13,056 nt of DNA, taken from assembly GCA_030592825.1 (NCBI GenBank), contig JAUVIG010000062.1:1-13056 (forward strand), given 5' to 3'. The position numbers were made by a program, and so were the translations under genes. The notes beneath the pieces were generated by a model. It ran no database searches. It had not been told where the DNA came from and was given only the letters and a program-made list of their open reading frames with translations. This DNA comes from Chlorobiota bacterium. GTDB lineage: Bacteria; Bacteroidota; Bacteroidia; Bacteroidales; JAADGE01. This document shows, one piece after another, positions 1 through 6,400 of this stretch. The stretch's first letter is position 1. Every line of letters begins with the position of its first letter.

Positions 1-1
1 A

Positions 2-113
2 AAAAGAAAAAAGTTTAACTTCATAAAGTAGAATTAATGTAAAAGATGAAGATAAATTAATTGAATTTATCAAGAATGTTTTTTATAAACTAAATAAAAA
101 AAATATAGAATAA
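2..113 (+). pseudogene. 3' remnant of an unidentified gene, apparently frameshifted
   Basis: Two short open stretches join with a +1 shift. Positions 2-28 read KRKKFNFIK and end at TAG 29-31. The next frame, open from 27, reads RINVKDEDKLIEFIKNVF and onward to TAA at 111-113. The second stretch looks like a normal Lys/Glu-rich protein end but has an in-frame stop at 24-26 and no start codon, so it is not a free-standing gene. Its stop overlaps the ATG of the next gene (TAATG, 111-115), the usual sign of translational coupling in an operon. The family cannot be named from about 36 residues. It could be a decayed gene or a sequencing error in an A-rich tract. Confidence 0.35.
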
Positions 114-1120
114 TGAGTTCATTTTTGACAAATAATCAATCAGATTTTTTATTTTATACGTCATCAGAAGGAAAAACTAAAATTCAAGTTATTCTAAACG
201 ATGAAACAGTTTGGCTCACTCAAAAGTCAATAGCAGAATTATTTGGTGTGCAACGTCCTGCAATAACAAAACATCTGAAAAATATTTTTGACAGCAAAGA
301 ATTAAATGAAAATTCAGTTAGTTCCATTTTGGAACATACTGCCGATGATAATAAAATATACAAAACAAAATTCTACAATCTTGATGCAATTATTTCAGTT
401 GGTTATCGAGTAAATTCAAAACAAGCAACACGTTTTAGACAGTGGGCAACAAATATTTTGCAAGAATTTATGATTAAAGGTTTTGCCCTTGACGATGAAA
501 GATTAAAACAAGGAAAGCAACTTTTCGGGAAAGATTATTTCGATGAATTACTTGAACGTATCAGAGAAATTAGAGCGAGTGAAAGACGTTTTTATCAGAA
601 AATTACAGATATTTATGCACAGTGTAGTATTGATTATGATGCAAAATCAGAACTGACAAGAACTTTTTATAAAACTGTTCAAAACAAATTGCATTGGGCG
701 ATTACAGGACAAACCGCAGCAGAAATAATTCAGTCGAGAGTAAATGCGAATAAACCACATTTAGGATTAACATCGTGGAAAAATTCACCAAAAGGAAAAA
801 TTTTAAAATCAGATACTTCAATCGCAAAAAACTATCTTAATCAAATCGAAATTGATGCTCTAAATGAAATCGTAACTATGTATTTGGATTATGCAGGAAA
901 TCAAGCAAAGCGACAAATTTTAATGAAAATGAAAGATTGGATAGAAAAATTAGATGCTTTTTTGCAATTCAATCAATACGATATATTAAAAAATGTAGGA
1001 AAAGTATCTGCAAAAGTAGCAAAAGAACTTGCAAAAAATGAATATAAGAAATTTAGAATAAAACAAGATGAAAATTTTTTGTCAGATTTTGATAACCAAA
1101 TGAAACGAATAGAAAAATAA
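113..1120 (+). CDS. rhuM: RhuM family protein (virulence RhuM, PF13310-like)
   Basis: This 335-residue protein is full length for the RhuM family, which is named after a gene on Salmonella pathogenicity island 3 and has no proven biochemical role. The N-terminal third carries the family signature: VWLTQKSIAELFGVQRPAIT (33-52), an apparent helix-turn-helix, then YKTKFYNLDAIISVGYRV (83-100) and RFRQWATNIL (107-116). This part resembles the DNA-binding halves of phage antirepressor-type proteins. The remainder (about 125-335) is charged and helical, with ERIREIRASERRFYQKITDI (148-167) as another family hallmark. No signal peptide is visible. From general knowledge, RhuM genes often sit inside type I restriction-modification loci or other accessory islands; the coupled gene end upstream (TAATG) fits that, but no hsd gene can be seen here. 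Its stop is only 33 bp before a response regulator with which it has no obvious functional link. Confidence 0.9.
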   Translation: MSSFLTNNQSDFLFYTSSEGKTKIQVILNDETVWLTQKSIAELFGVQRPAITKHLKNIFDSKELNENSVSSILEHTADDNKIYKTKFYNLDAIISVGYRVNSKQATRFRQWATNILQEFMIKGFALDDERLKQGKQLFGKDYFDELLERIREIRASERRFYQKITDIYAQCSIDYDAKSELTRTFYKTVQNKLHWAITGQTAAEIIQSRVNANKPHLGLTSWKNSPKGKILKSDTSIAKNYLNQIEIDALNEIVTMYLDYAGNQAKRQILMKMKDWIEKLDAFLQFNQYDILKNVGKVSAKVAKELAKNEYKKFRIKQDENFLSDFDNQMKRIEK

Positions 1121-1153
1121 ACTTACCCGTTAATAATTATAAATAATGGCATA

Positions 1154-1900
1154 ATGTTCAAAGCAATTATAATAGACGACATAGAAAACTCCAGAATAAC
1201 ATTAGCAGATGATTTGAAAAGATATTGTCCGCAAATTTCTGTTACAGGGGAGGCTGACAGTGTTGAATCCGGAATAAATGTAATTACATTAAAAAAGCCT
1301 GATGTTGTATTTTTGGATATTCAACTCGGAGACGGAACCGGTTTTGACATTCTTGAGCATTTGGGAAAGTTTGATTTTCAGGTCATTTTTACAACTGCAT
1401 TAGATACATACGGTATAAAAGCCATAAAATTCAGTGCTTTGGATTATCTTTTAAAACCAATTGACCCGGATGAGTTAGTTGATGCCGTAAATAAACTGAA
1501 AAAAGGACCCGTAAAAGACAGTATTAACGAAAGTATTAATTTGTTGCTCGAAAATATAAAAGAGATACAACCCGACAGCAAAAGAATTGCTTTAAGCAGT
1601 GCTGATAAAGTGAGAATGGTTTATGTGAAAAATATTGTGAGGTGCGAATCACAAGGCAGTTATACTATTTTTTATTTGAATAATAAAGAAGAGATAGTTA
1701 CTACCAAAAACCTCAAAGAATACGAACATTTGTTGGATGAATTTTCATTTGTGAGAGTGCATCATTCTCATTTGATCAACTTCAATTATCTTAAAGAATA
1801 TATAAAAAAAGACGGTGGTTATGCTGTTATGACAGATGGTTCAAATGTTCCGGTGTCTTTCCGTAAAAGAAATAATTTGTTGGATATGATTACCGGATGA
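1154..1900 (+). CDS. LytTR-family response regulator transcription factor
   Basis: A 248-residue cytoplasmic two-component regulator. Receiver domain about 2-118: acidic pair D8/D9, phospho-acceptor D55 in VVFLDIQLGDG, switch Thr81 in FTTALDTYG, and the conserved K101-P102 in YLLKPID. LytTR DNA-binding domain about 143-246, with the typical runs YVKNIVRCESQGSYTIFYL (157-175), FVRVHHSHLINFNYLKEY (199-216) and VPVSFRKRNNLL (232-243). Such proteins are normally phosphorylated by a membrane histidine kinase encoded next door; none is present, and a RhuM gene occupies the upstream position. The start is the ATG at 1154; an ATG at 1146 runs straight into a stop. No clear Shine-Dalgarno site precedes it. 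Direct repeats at 2072-2121 downstream fit LytTR binding geometry, so the following exported protein gene is the likely target. Confidence 0.95.
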   Translation: MFKAIIIDDIENSRITLADDLKRYCPQISVTGEADSVESGINVITLKKPDVVFLDIQLGDGTGFDILEHLGKFDFQVIFTTALDTYGIKAIKFSALDYLLKPIDPDELVDAVNKLKKGPVKDSINESINLLLENIKEIQPDSKRIALSSADKVRMVYVKNIVRCESQGSYTIFYLNNKEEIVTTKNLKEYEHLLDEFSFVRVHHSHLINFNYLKEYIKKDGGYAVMTDGSNVPVSFRKRNNLLDMITG

Positions 1901-1956
1901 ATTAAATCTTATTGAAATTATTATAATTAATTTGCTGTTTATTTTAGGTCTTAAGT

Positions 1957-2017
1957 TGCAAGTTTCAGGTTACAAGTTAACTGCATGCAACCTGCAACTT
2001 GTAACATGTAACTTGCA
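1957..2017. repeat. Imperfect inverted repeat, 22-nt arms, 17-nt spacer
   Basis: Arms 1957-1978 and 1996-2017 match at 20 of 22 positions as reverse complements. Each arm is built from near-repeats of the words TTGCAAGTT and TTACAAGTT. The spacer contains the palindrome GCATGC. No T-run follows, so it is not a simple intrinsic terminator for the regulator gene. Its form suggests a dispersed intergenic repeat of the REP or small-MITE kind, but only one copy lies in this window. Confidence 0.7.
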
Positions 2018-2071
2018 GATTATAAATATAGATCAACCACCATAATATACATTATTTAACTTACTTCTGAA

Positions 2072-2121
2072 TACACTTATTCCCCATCCTCTACACTTAT
2101 CAAAAAAAGCCCTACACTTAT
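2072..2121 (+). promoter_or_regulatory. Three TACACTTAT direct repeats, candidate LytTR operator
   Basis: TACACTTAT occurs exactly at 2072-2080, 2092-2100 and 2113-2121, giving start-to-start distances of 20 and 21 bp, about two helical turns. LytTR domains of the AgrA type bind pairs of 9-bp direct repeats separated by about 12 bp; here the gaps are 11 and 12 bp. Read as ACACTTATN, each copy agrees with the AgrA-type consensus at most positions (mismatches at 4 and 8). The array lies just downstream of a LytTR gene and about 35 bp upstream of a -7-like element. Binding by that regulator is inferred. Confidence 0.65.
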
Positions 2122-2154
2122 TGTAAAGCTCTTATTTCATAGATATTTCCGCCA

Positions 2155-2163
2155 TATATTTAC
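2155..2163 (+). promoter_or_regulatory. Candidate -7 element for the VIT/vWA gene
   Basis: TATATTTAC differs from the Bacteroidota -7 consensus TAnnTTTGY only in A for G. No TTTG -33 element sits at the usual distance upstream, as is common where an activator bound just upstream recruits polymerase. Transcription would start near 2168-2170, leaving a leader of about 35 nt that includes GGAGG. Confidence 0.4.
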
Positions 2164-2190
2164 ATCAAAATTGATTAAATAATTAAAAAC

Positions 2191-2195
2191 GGAGG
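2191..2195 (+). promoter_or_regulatory. Strong Shine-Dalgarno site GGAGG
   Basis: GGAGG lies 8 nt before the ATG at 2204. It fixes that start and stands out because the other genes in the window lack a recognisable site. Confidence 0.75.
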
Positions 2196-2203
2196 AAATA
2201 AAA

Positions 2204-4444
2204 ATGAAAAATCTAACAAAACAATCATCGAAATTCTTAAATCTGAAAAAAGCAGGATTAATGATTATGCTTATTTTCATACTTGCAATTTATGCCGGTG
2301 CTCAAACAAGTTCTGAAGACAAAACCGGATCACCTTATTTTATTGTATTAAGTGATAATCCGGATAACGAACAATTGCCTTTAAAGAAAACAAGTGCAAA
2401 TGTTAATATTGTCGGTGTAATTGCTGATGTAACGATTAATCAGGTTTATAAAAATGACGGAAACAGCCCGATTGAGGCAATCTACACATTTCCGGCATCT
2501 TCTAATGCTGCAATTTACGCCATGGAAATGACAATAGGAGACAGAAAAATTGTTGCAAAGATAGAAGAGAAAAACAAAGCACGTGCAGATTATGAGAAAG
2601 CAAAATCCGAAGGAAAACGCACATCATTGCTTGAACAAGCACGCCCGAATGTTTTCCAAATGAATGTAGCTAATATTATGCCTGGTGATATGATAACCGT
2701 AAGTTTGAAATATACAGAGATCATTATTCCCGAAAAGAATGTATATAAATTTGTATATCCGACTGTTGTAGGACCCAGATATACAGAAGGAGGCTCATCA
2801 GATGATTATACAAGTACACCTTATCAAAAATCAGGTAAAAAGCCTTTATACAATTTTGATATTGATGTTAACTTATCAGCAGGTATGCCCATTCAAAATG
2901 TAAGTTGTAAAACGCACAAAGTAAATATTAAATATCCTAATACAAGCAAAGCTGTTATTGATTTGGATAAATCAGAAATAAAAGGCGGAAACAAAGATTT
3001 TGTTTTGGAATATCAATTATCGGGCGACCAAATTGAATCCGGATTAATGTTGTATGAACACGGTGATGAGAACTTCTTTTTATTAATGGTTCAACCACCC
3101 AAGAAAGTTGTGATAAAAGATATTCCGCCTCGTGAATATGTCTTTATTGTTGATGTTTCCGGTTCAATGAGAGGATTTCCTATGTCGGTAACAAAAAAGT
3201 TACTTCGTAACCTCGTTGTGAATCTTCGCCCGACTGATAAATTCAATATTTTGCTGTTTGCAGGATCATCCGGTTGGATGGCGGAAGAATCTTTAAACGC
3301 AAATGAAGCGAATATTGAAAAAGGCATTAAATTTATTGGTACCCAAAAAGGAAGCGGAAGTACAAGATTGCTGCCTGCTTTAACAAAAGCTTTAAGTTTA
3401 CCGAGACATGATGAAGCTTTATCTCGTTCATTCATTATTGTAACTGACGGTTATATCAGCGTAGAAAAGCAAGCATTTGATTTAATCAGAAATAATTGTG
3501 ATAATGCCAATGTGTTTGCTTTCGGAATAGGAGCGGGAGTTAACAGACATCTTATAGAGGGAATGGCTCATGTGGGGCAAGGCGAACCTTTAATTGTTTT
3601 AAATGAAAAAGAAGCAAATATTGAAGCTGAAAAATTCAGGCAATACATTAACAAACCTGTATTGACACAAGTTAAAAAGTCATTTGTCAATTTTGAAGCA
3701 TATGATGTTGAACCGATTACTGTTCCTGATGTGTTGGCCGAACGTCCCGTAATAATATTCGGTAAATATAAAGGTAATCCTAAAGGTGTAATTAAAATTA
3801 AAGGATTTGCAGGAAAAAAATCTTATAAGAAATCATTCAATGTTTCAGATTATAAACCTGATAAAAAGAATTCAGCAATCAGATATTTATGGGCAAGAAA
3901 AAGAATCCAAATGCTTGATGATTATAATAATTTAAGTTATGATGATAAAAAAGTTAAAGAAGTTACAAATCTCGGATTAAAGTATAATTTAATGACAGCC
4001 TATACTTCATTCATAGCCATAGATGAGCATGCTGTGAATGATAACGGAAAAATCAGAACAGTTAAGCAATCATTACCTCTTCCTGTAGGTGTGCCTAATT
4101 CAGCGGTTGGTTTTGAAATGGAAGTTGATGATTCTGAACTGTCTTTCAGTTTTCACAGAAGTATTAATATGGACTCGGAATTCTCTTTAGAAATTGAAAA
4201 GAAAGTTGTTTCAGATATTAATAATACTCTGATGAGCAAATTAAATGACTGCTTTGAGAATTATCTGTTTGATATTGATATAATTGAAGTCATCATTGAT
4301 GCTGCCGGAAATGTAAAGAAAATTGAGATCAAAGGTAATATGGTAAACAAAGAAATTAAAGCATGTATCAGTGAAGTAATAAGAAATTATAACTTTAAAA
4401 AATATAAGTTGAATAAAGGATGGGAATTTCAAATTAAGTTTTAG
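2204..4444 (+). CDS. Exported VIT domain / von Willebrand A domain protein with AgmX/PglI-like C-terminal domain
   Basis: A 746-residue protein. Residues 1-34 form a signal peptide: basic start, hydrophobic core GLMIMLIFILAIYAG, likely cleavage after the first AGA or Gln. A VIT (inter-alpha-trypsin inhibitor) domain covers about 45-175, with ANVNIVGVIADVTINQVYKN (65-84), YTFPAS, ARADYEKAKSEGK and MNVANIMPGD. A vWA domain follows (about 310-470) with a complete metal-ion-dependent adhesion site: D317-V-S319-G-S321, T387 in GSTRLLPAL, and D415 in VTDGY. A segment typical of bacterial VIT/vWA proteins (WARKRIQML ... LGLKYNLMTAYTSFIAID) ends near 607. The last 80 residues resemble the AgmX/PglI (TonB-like) tail: C683 in NDCFENYL, DAAGNVKKIEI (699-709), then C721 in IKACISEVIRNYNF; the two Cys probably form a disulfide. 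The location should be periplasm or outer envelope, suggesting metal-dependent protein binding. It is probably controlled by the LytTR regulator upstream. Confidence 0.92.
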   Translation: MKNLTKQSSKFLNLKKAGLMIMLIFILAIYAGAQTSSEDKTGSPYFIVLSDNPDNEQLPLKKTSANVNIVGVIADVTINQVYKNDGNSPIEAIYTFPASSNAAIYAMEMTIGDRKIVAKIEEKNKARADYEKAKSEGKRTSLLEQARPNVFQMNVANIMPGDMITVSLKYTEIIIPEKNVYKFVYPTVVGPRYTEGGSSDDYTSTPYQKSGKKPLYNFDIDVNLSAGMPIQNVSCKTHKVNIKYPNTSKAVIDLDKSEIKGGNKDFVLEYQLSGDQIESGLMLYEHGDENFFLLMVQPPKKVVIKDIPPREYVFIVDVSGSMRGFPMSVTKKLLRNLVVNLRPTDKFNILLFAGSSGWMAEESLNANEANIEKGIKFIGTQKGSGSTRLLPALTKALSLPRHDEALSRSFIIVTDGYISVEKQAFDLIRNNCDNANVFAFGIGAGVNRHLIEGMAHVGQGEPLIVLNEKEANIEAEKFRQYINKPVLTQVKKSFVNFEAYDVEPITVPDVLAERPVIIFGKYKGNPKGVIKIKGFAGKKSYKKSFNVSDYKPDKKNSAIRYLWARKRIQMLDDYNNLSYDDKKVKEVTNLGLKYNLMTAYTSFIAIDEHAVNDNGKIRTVKQSLPLPVGVPNSAVGFEMEVDDSELSFSFHRSINMDSEFSLEIEKKVVSDINNTLMSKLNDCFENYLFDIDIIEVIIDAAGNVKKIEIKGNMVNKEIKACISEVIRNYNFKKYKLNKGWEFQIKF

Positions 4445-4516
4445 TATTCATAAATAACATCATGTTTATTAAAATAAAATTGTCTGTACAACCATGAATT
4501 TAGCGAATAACTAATA

Positions 4517-4650
4517 AATGCTTAAATGATAAAATGCTTTAATAAATAATTGCAAACTATAATTTTACTGATAATAAAGTTTTATGTGAGTAGTTCAGCC
4601 TTTTAGATAAAGATTTGCAAAATATTTAAGCATTTTATCATTGAAGCATT
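4517..4650. repeat. Long-range inverted repeat, 23-nt arms
   Basis: Arms 4517-4539 and 4628-4650 are reverse complements at 22 of 23 positions, with 88 nt between them. Each arm contains two copies of AATGCTT (or AAGCATT). The whole 134-bp unit fills most of the gap between the two genes and ends 28 bp before the ATG at 4678. It could be a small MITE-like element or a large stem-loop in the leader of the next gene. No target-site duplication is seen at its edges. Confidence 0.65.
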
Positions 4651-4677
4651 AAGTTCAAACAATATAAATCAAGAAAA

Positions 4678-5847
4678 ATGAAAAAAATATCATACAAAAT
4701 ACTAATCCCCGGCATACTGATAATCTTCGGAATAATAAAATTCTTTTCAATAATGAACACCGATAATAAAGTTCAAAAATCCGGCGATGTAATTATTAAA
4801 GATCATTTTACAAAAGAAAAAATAAAAAGGGAAAGTATCACTTTTATTCTTGGTGAAGATAAAGAATTGGACAATCCGTTCTATGCTGAAGCAAGAAATT
4901 ATTATTTGTTTAATGAAGAGGGAAAAACAGAACAAGTCGTAACAAATTGCAGGTCTTTATTGGAAGTTCAAGATTATTTAAATGAAAATCAGCCCTCTAA
5001 TCAAATGCCTTGGGGATTAATAAACCTTGTGTCTCACGGTAATCAGTGGTTAGGATTAAGTGTAAAAGTAACTCCTCACTCAAAACGTGCAACATCTGAA
5101 CGAATACGTGAATATATGGAGAGTGATTCTTTAATCAGATTAACCGATTCAATCATTGATAATGAAACAGAGATCTTCATACACGCATGCGGATTAGGGA
5201 ATAATAAAGAGATATTACACACATTGGCTGATGCTTTTTCGGGAGGAGATTCAAAACCCAAAGTCAAGGCATCAAAATTATTTGAATTTTATACATCCGT
5301 TAAGGACAATAATGTTGTAAGAGAAAGCCAAAGGTATTATGCCGATGCCCGATTTATTTCATACAAAATGGGATACAGGCCTGAAGATCAGATGATAGTA
5401 AATCTGTTGCAACAAAAATATCCGAATTCAAAAATTAATTTTAGTGATGCAGTCAGCAGAGAACAAGCTCGCTTTGTCGGCGACACCTATCATTATACGT
5501 TTGAAGTTCCTGTTAAGTGGGTTATAAAATATAAAGATTCAGCATCCTATCCCGATCTGTCAACAAAAAAATTGCAAACAAAATGGATAAATGAACAAAA
5601 GGAAATAACAGATGTGCTTAAAAAGATTGATATTCCGGTTGATAAATTCAACTGGTGGTTCAGAGATGTTTATGTGAATAATGAAAACGGTACAAAATCA
5701 CCGGCAGTTTGGTTGAAAGGTTATTGCACGATTTTATGTGTTATAAAACCTTTAACGGAAGACAAAGATCCCGAAAATATATTGCATACGCCGTTTATTC
5801 CGGATGTTGAGGATGAGGTGTATTATTGTACTTTAACATCAATTTAA
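4678..5847 (+). CDS. Membrane-anchored protein with a caspase/CHAT-like His-Cys dyad, otherwise uncharacterised
   Basis: A 389-residue protein not assigned to a named family. One hydrophobic segment near the N-terminus (about 5-25, YKILIPGILIIFGIIKFF) acts as signal anchor or uncleaved signal, so the bulk should lie outside the cytoplasmic membrane. Two strand-like hydrophobic blocks each end in a candidate catalytic residue: GLINLVSHG (113-121, His120) and EIFIHACGLG (165-174, Cys171), 51 residues apart. This hydrophobic-HG ... hydrophobic-AC pattern is that of clan CD cysteine peptidases (caspase, CHAT, clostripain) and of DUF4347-type domains. The C-terminal half (about 225-389) is rich in Trp and Tyr, with FNWWFRDVYVNN, and has no recognised domain. 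It follows the VIT/vWA gene on the same strand after 233 bp. Proteolytic activity is inference; a non-peptidase envelope protein with the same fold is the alternative. Confidence 0.7.
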   Translation: MKKISYKILIPGILIIFGIIKFFSIMNTDNKVQKSGDVIIKDHFTKEKIKRESITFILGEDKELDNPFYAEARNYYLFNEEGKTEQVVTNCRSLLEVQDYLNENQPSNQMPWGLINLVSHGNQWLGLSVKVTPHSKRATSERIREYMESDSLIRLTDSIIDNETEIFIHACGLGNNKEILHTLADAFSGGDSKPKVKASKLFEFYTSVKDNNVVRESQRYYADARFISYKMGYRPEDQMIVNLLQQKYPNSKINFSDAVSREQARFVGDTYHYTFEVPVKWVIKYKDSASYPDLSTKKLQTKWINEQKEITDVLKKIDIPVDKFNWWFRDVYVNNENGTKSPAVWLKGYCTILCVIKPLTEDKDPENILHTPFIPDVEDEVYYCTLTSI

Positions 5848-5891
5848 AAATATATAAAATGCTGCTGTGGGATTGATTTATTCAATTTTTC

Positions 5892-5952
5892 CACACAGAA
5901 TACACAGATTTACACAGACTTATTTTCTGTGAGTTTCTGTGATTTCTGTGTG
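5892..5952. repeat. ACACAGA-type inverted repeat, 27-nt arms, 7-nt loop
   Basis: Arms 5892-5918 and 5926-5952 pair at 21 of 27 positions: blocks of 9, 6 and 6 bp separated by symmetrical mismatches of 2 and 4 nt. Each arm consists of three CACAGA words about 9-10 nt apart. It lies 45 bp after the stop at 5847 and could end that transcript or protect its 3' end, though no T-run follows. The word structure suggests a dispersed intergenic repeat. Confidence 0.7.
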
Positions 5953-5965
5953 AAGAACCATTTTA

Positions 5966-6118
5966 CTAATTGATAATCCCTTTATACTCATACCCCAATC
6001 CCTTAACCATTTCTTCAACTTTTTTAAGATCAACTTGTTCTCCGATGATCTTAACTTCTTCTTTTGAAACATCAGCATTAATTTTATCTAAACCAATATC
6101 CTTGTAAGTGTAAACGAT
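5966..6118 (-). pseudogene. Truncated HMA-domain fragment, second copy of the permease tail
   Basis: Read on the - strand, 50 codons end in TAG and encode an HMA-domain C-terminus: GLDKINADVSKEEVKIIG, then VDLKKVEEMVKGLGYEYKG. The intact permease at 7060 ends in GLNIINTDVSAEEVEITG ... VDLKKVEETVKGLGYEYKG, and the DNA around the two stop codons is also alike. The fragment lacks the domain's first 20 or so residues, including the metal-binding CxxC, and everything before them. Similarity stops near 6115, where unrelated DNA begins. No start codon is present, so it is a remnant. The differences between copies show the duplication is old. Confidence 0.8.
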
Positions 6119-6193
6119 GTTAAGTTGCAGATAGTGACAGCATTAGTAATCGCCTTTTCATTTACGTAATCACTATTCATTTTCAAAGACCGC

Positions 6194-6231
6194 CACCAAT
6201 CATCAGATAATGAGACTGATAAGCGTTGGTG
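6194..6231. repeat. Hairpin with a 3-nt bulge
   Basis: CACCAATCATCAG (6194-6206) pairs with CTGATAAGCGTTGGTG (6216-6231), leaving a 9-nt loop, about 12 paired positions and a CGC-type bulge. It lies in the unexplained DNA beside the HMA fragment. Extra-helical bases of this sort occur in integron attC sites, but the core-site sequences do not fit. Function unknown. Confidence 0.5.
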
Positions 6232-6333
6232 TTGTATAAATGAATGAATTTATTATTCGTTTTTGAAAAGATATTGTTATAAATTAAAACGAACACGTTG
6301 CCGTAAGGCATACAATATCAACACATTACACGC
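6223..6333. repeat. Interrupted inverted repeat enclosing smaller hairpins
   Basis: GCGTTGGTGTTGTAT (6223-6237) matches the complement of 6310-6333 in three blocks (GCG, GTGTTG, TTGTAT) with gaps. Between the arms lie TTCGTTTT/AAAACGAA (6256-6263 and 6286-6293) and the small hairpin GCCGTAAGGC (6300-6309). Together these could fold into a branched structure that competes with the hairpin at 6194-6231. The pairing is imperfect and the call is tentative. Confidence 0.3.
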
Positions 6334-6400
6334 TTTGGCATTTAATTTGAGATACTAATAGCGGACAAACAAATTTATAAATCTTTAAAAATTAGAAAAA

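Larger units (their letters stand above)
1901..2203. other. Intergenic regulatory region between the LytTR gene and the VIT/vWA gene
   Basis: This 303-bp stretch has no credible ORF. From left to right it holds a 22-nt imperfect inverted repeat (1957-2017), an AT-rich stretch, three TACACTTAT direct repeats (2072-2121), a TATATTTAC -7-like element (2155-2163) and a strong GGAGG ribosome binding site (2191-2195) for the gene at 2204. The order operator, promoter, ribosome binding site makes it a regulated promoter region for the downstream gene. Confidence 0.7.
5848..6400. other. 553-bp region without an intact gene
   Basis: It begins with a long ACACAGA-type inverted repeat (5892-5952), continues with a truncated HMA-domain fragment on the - strand (5966-6118), and then holds about 230 bp of hairpin-rich DNA (6119-6345) that I cannot identify. 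The last 55 bp before the secreted-protein gene at 6401 are AT-rich. I found no convincing promoter or ribosome binding site for that gene in them. Confidence 0.6.

Noticed and set aside
3091..3435. 114-residue ORF on the - strand inside the VIT/vWA gene
   Set aside because: It is antisense to the well-supported vWA domain and reads as low-complexity complement with no family features.
6119..6231. Integron attC site (GTTAAGT at 6119-6125 fits GTTRRRY, and a bulged hairpin follows)
   Set aside because: No matching RYYYAAC partner lies at the other end of the hairpin and no integrase gene is present; the bulge alone is weak evidence.
5848..6400. CRISPR array suggested by repeated CACAGA words
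   Set aside because: The words are only 6-7 nt with 3-4 nt gaps and form an inverted repeat; no regular spacers or cas genes.
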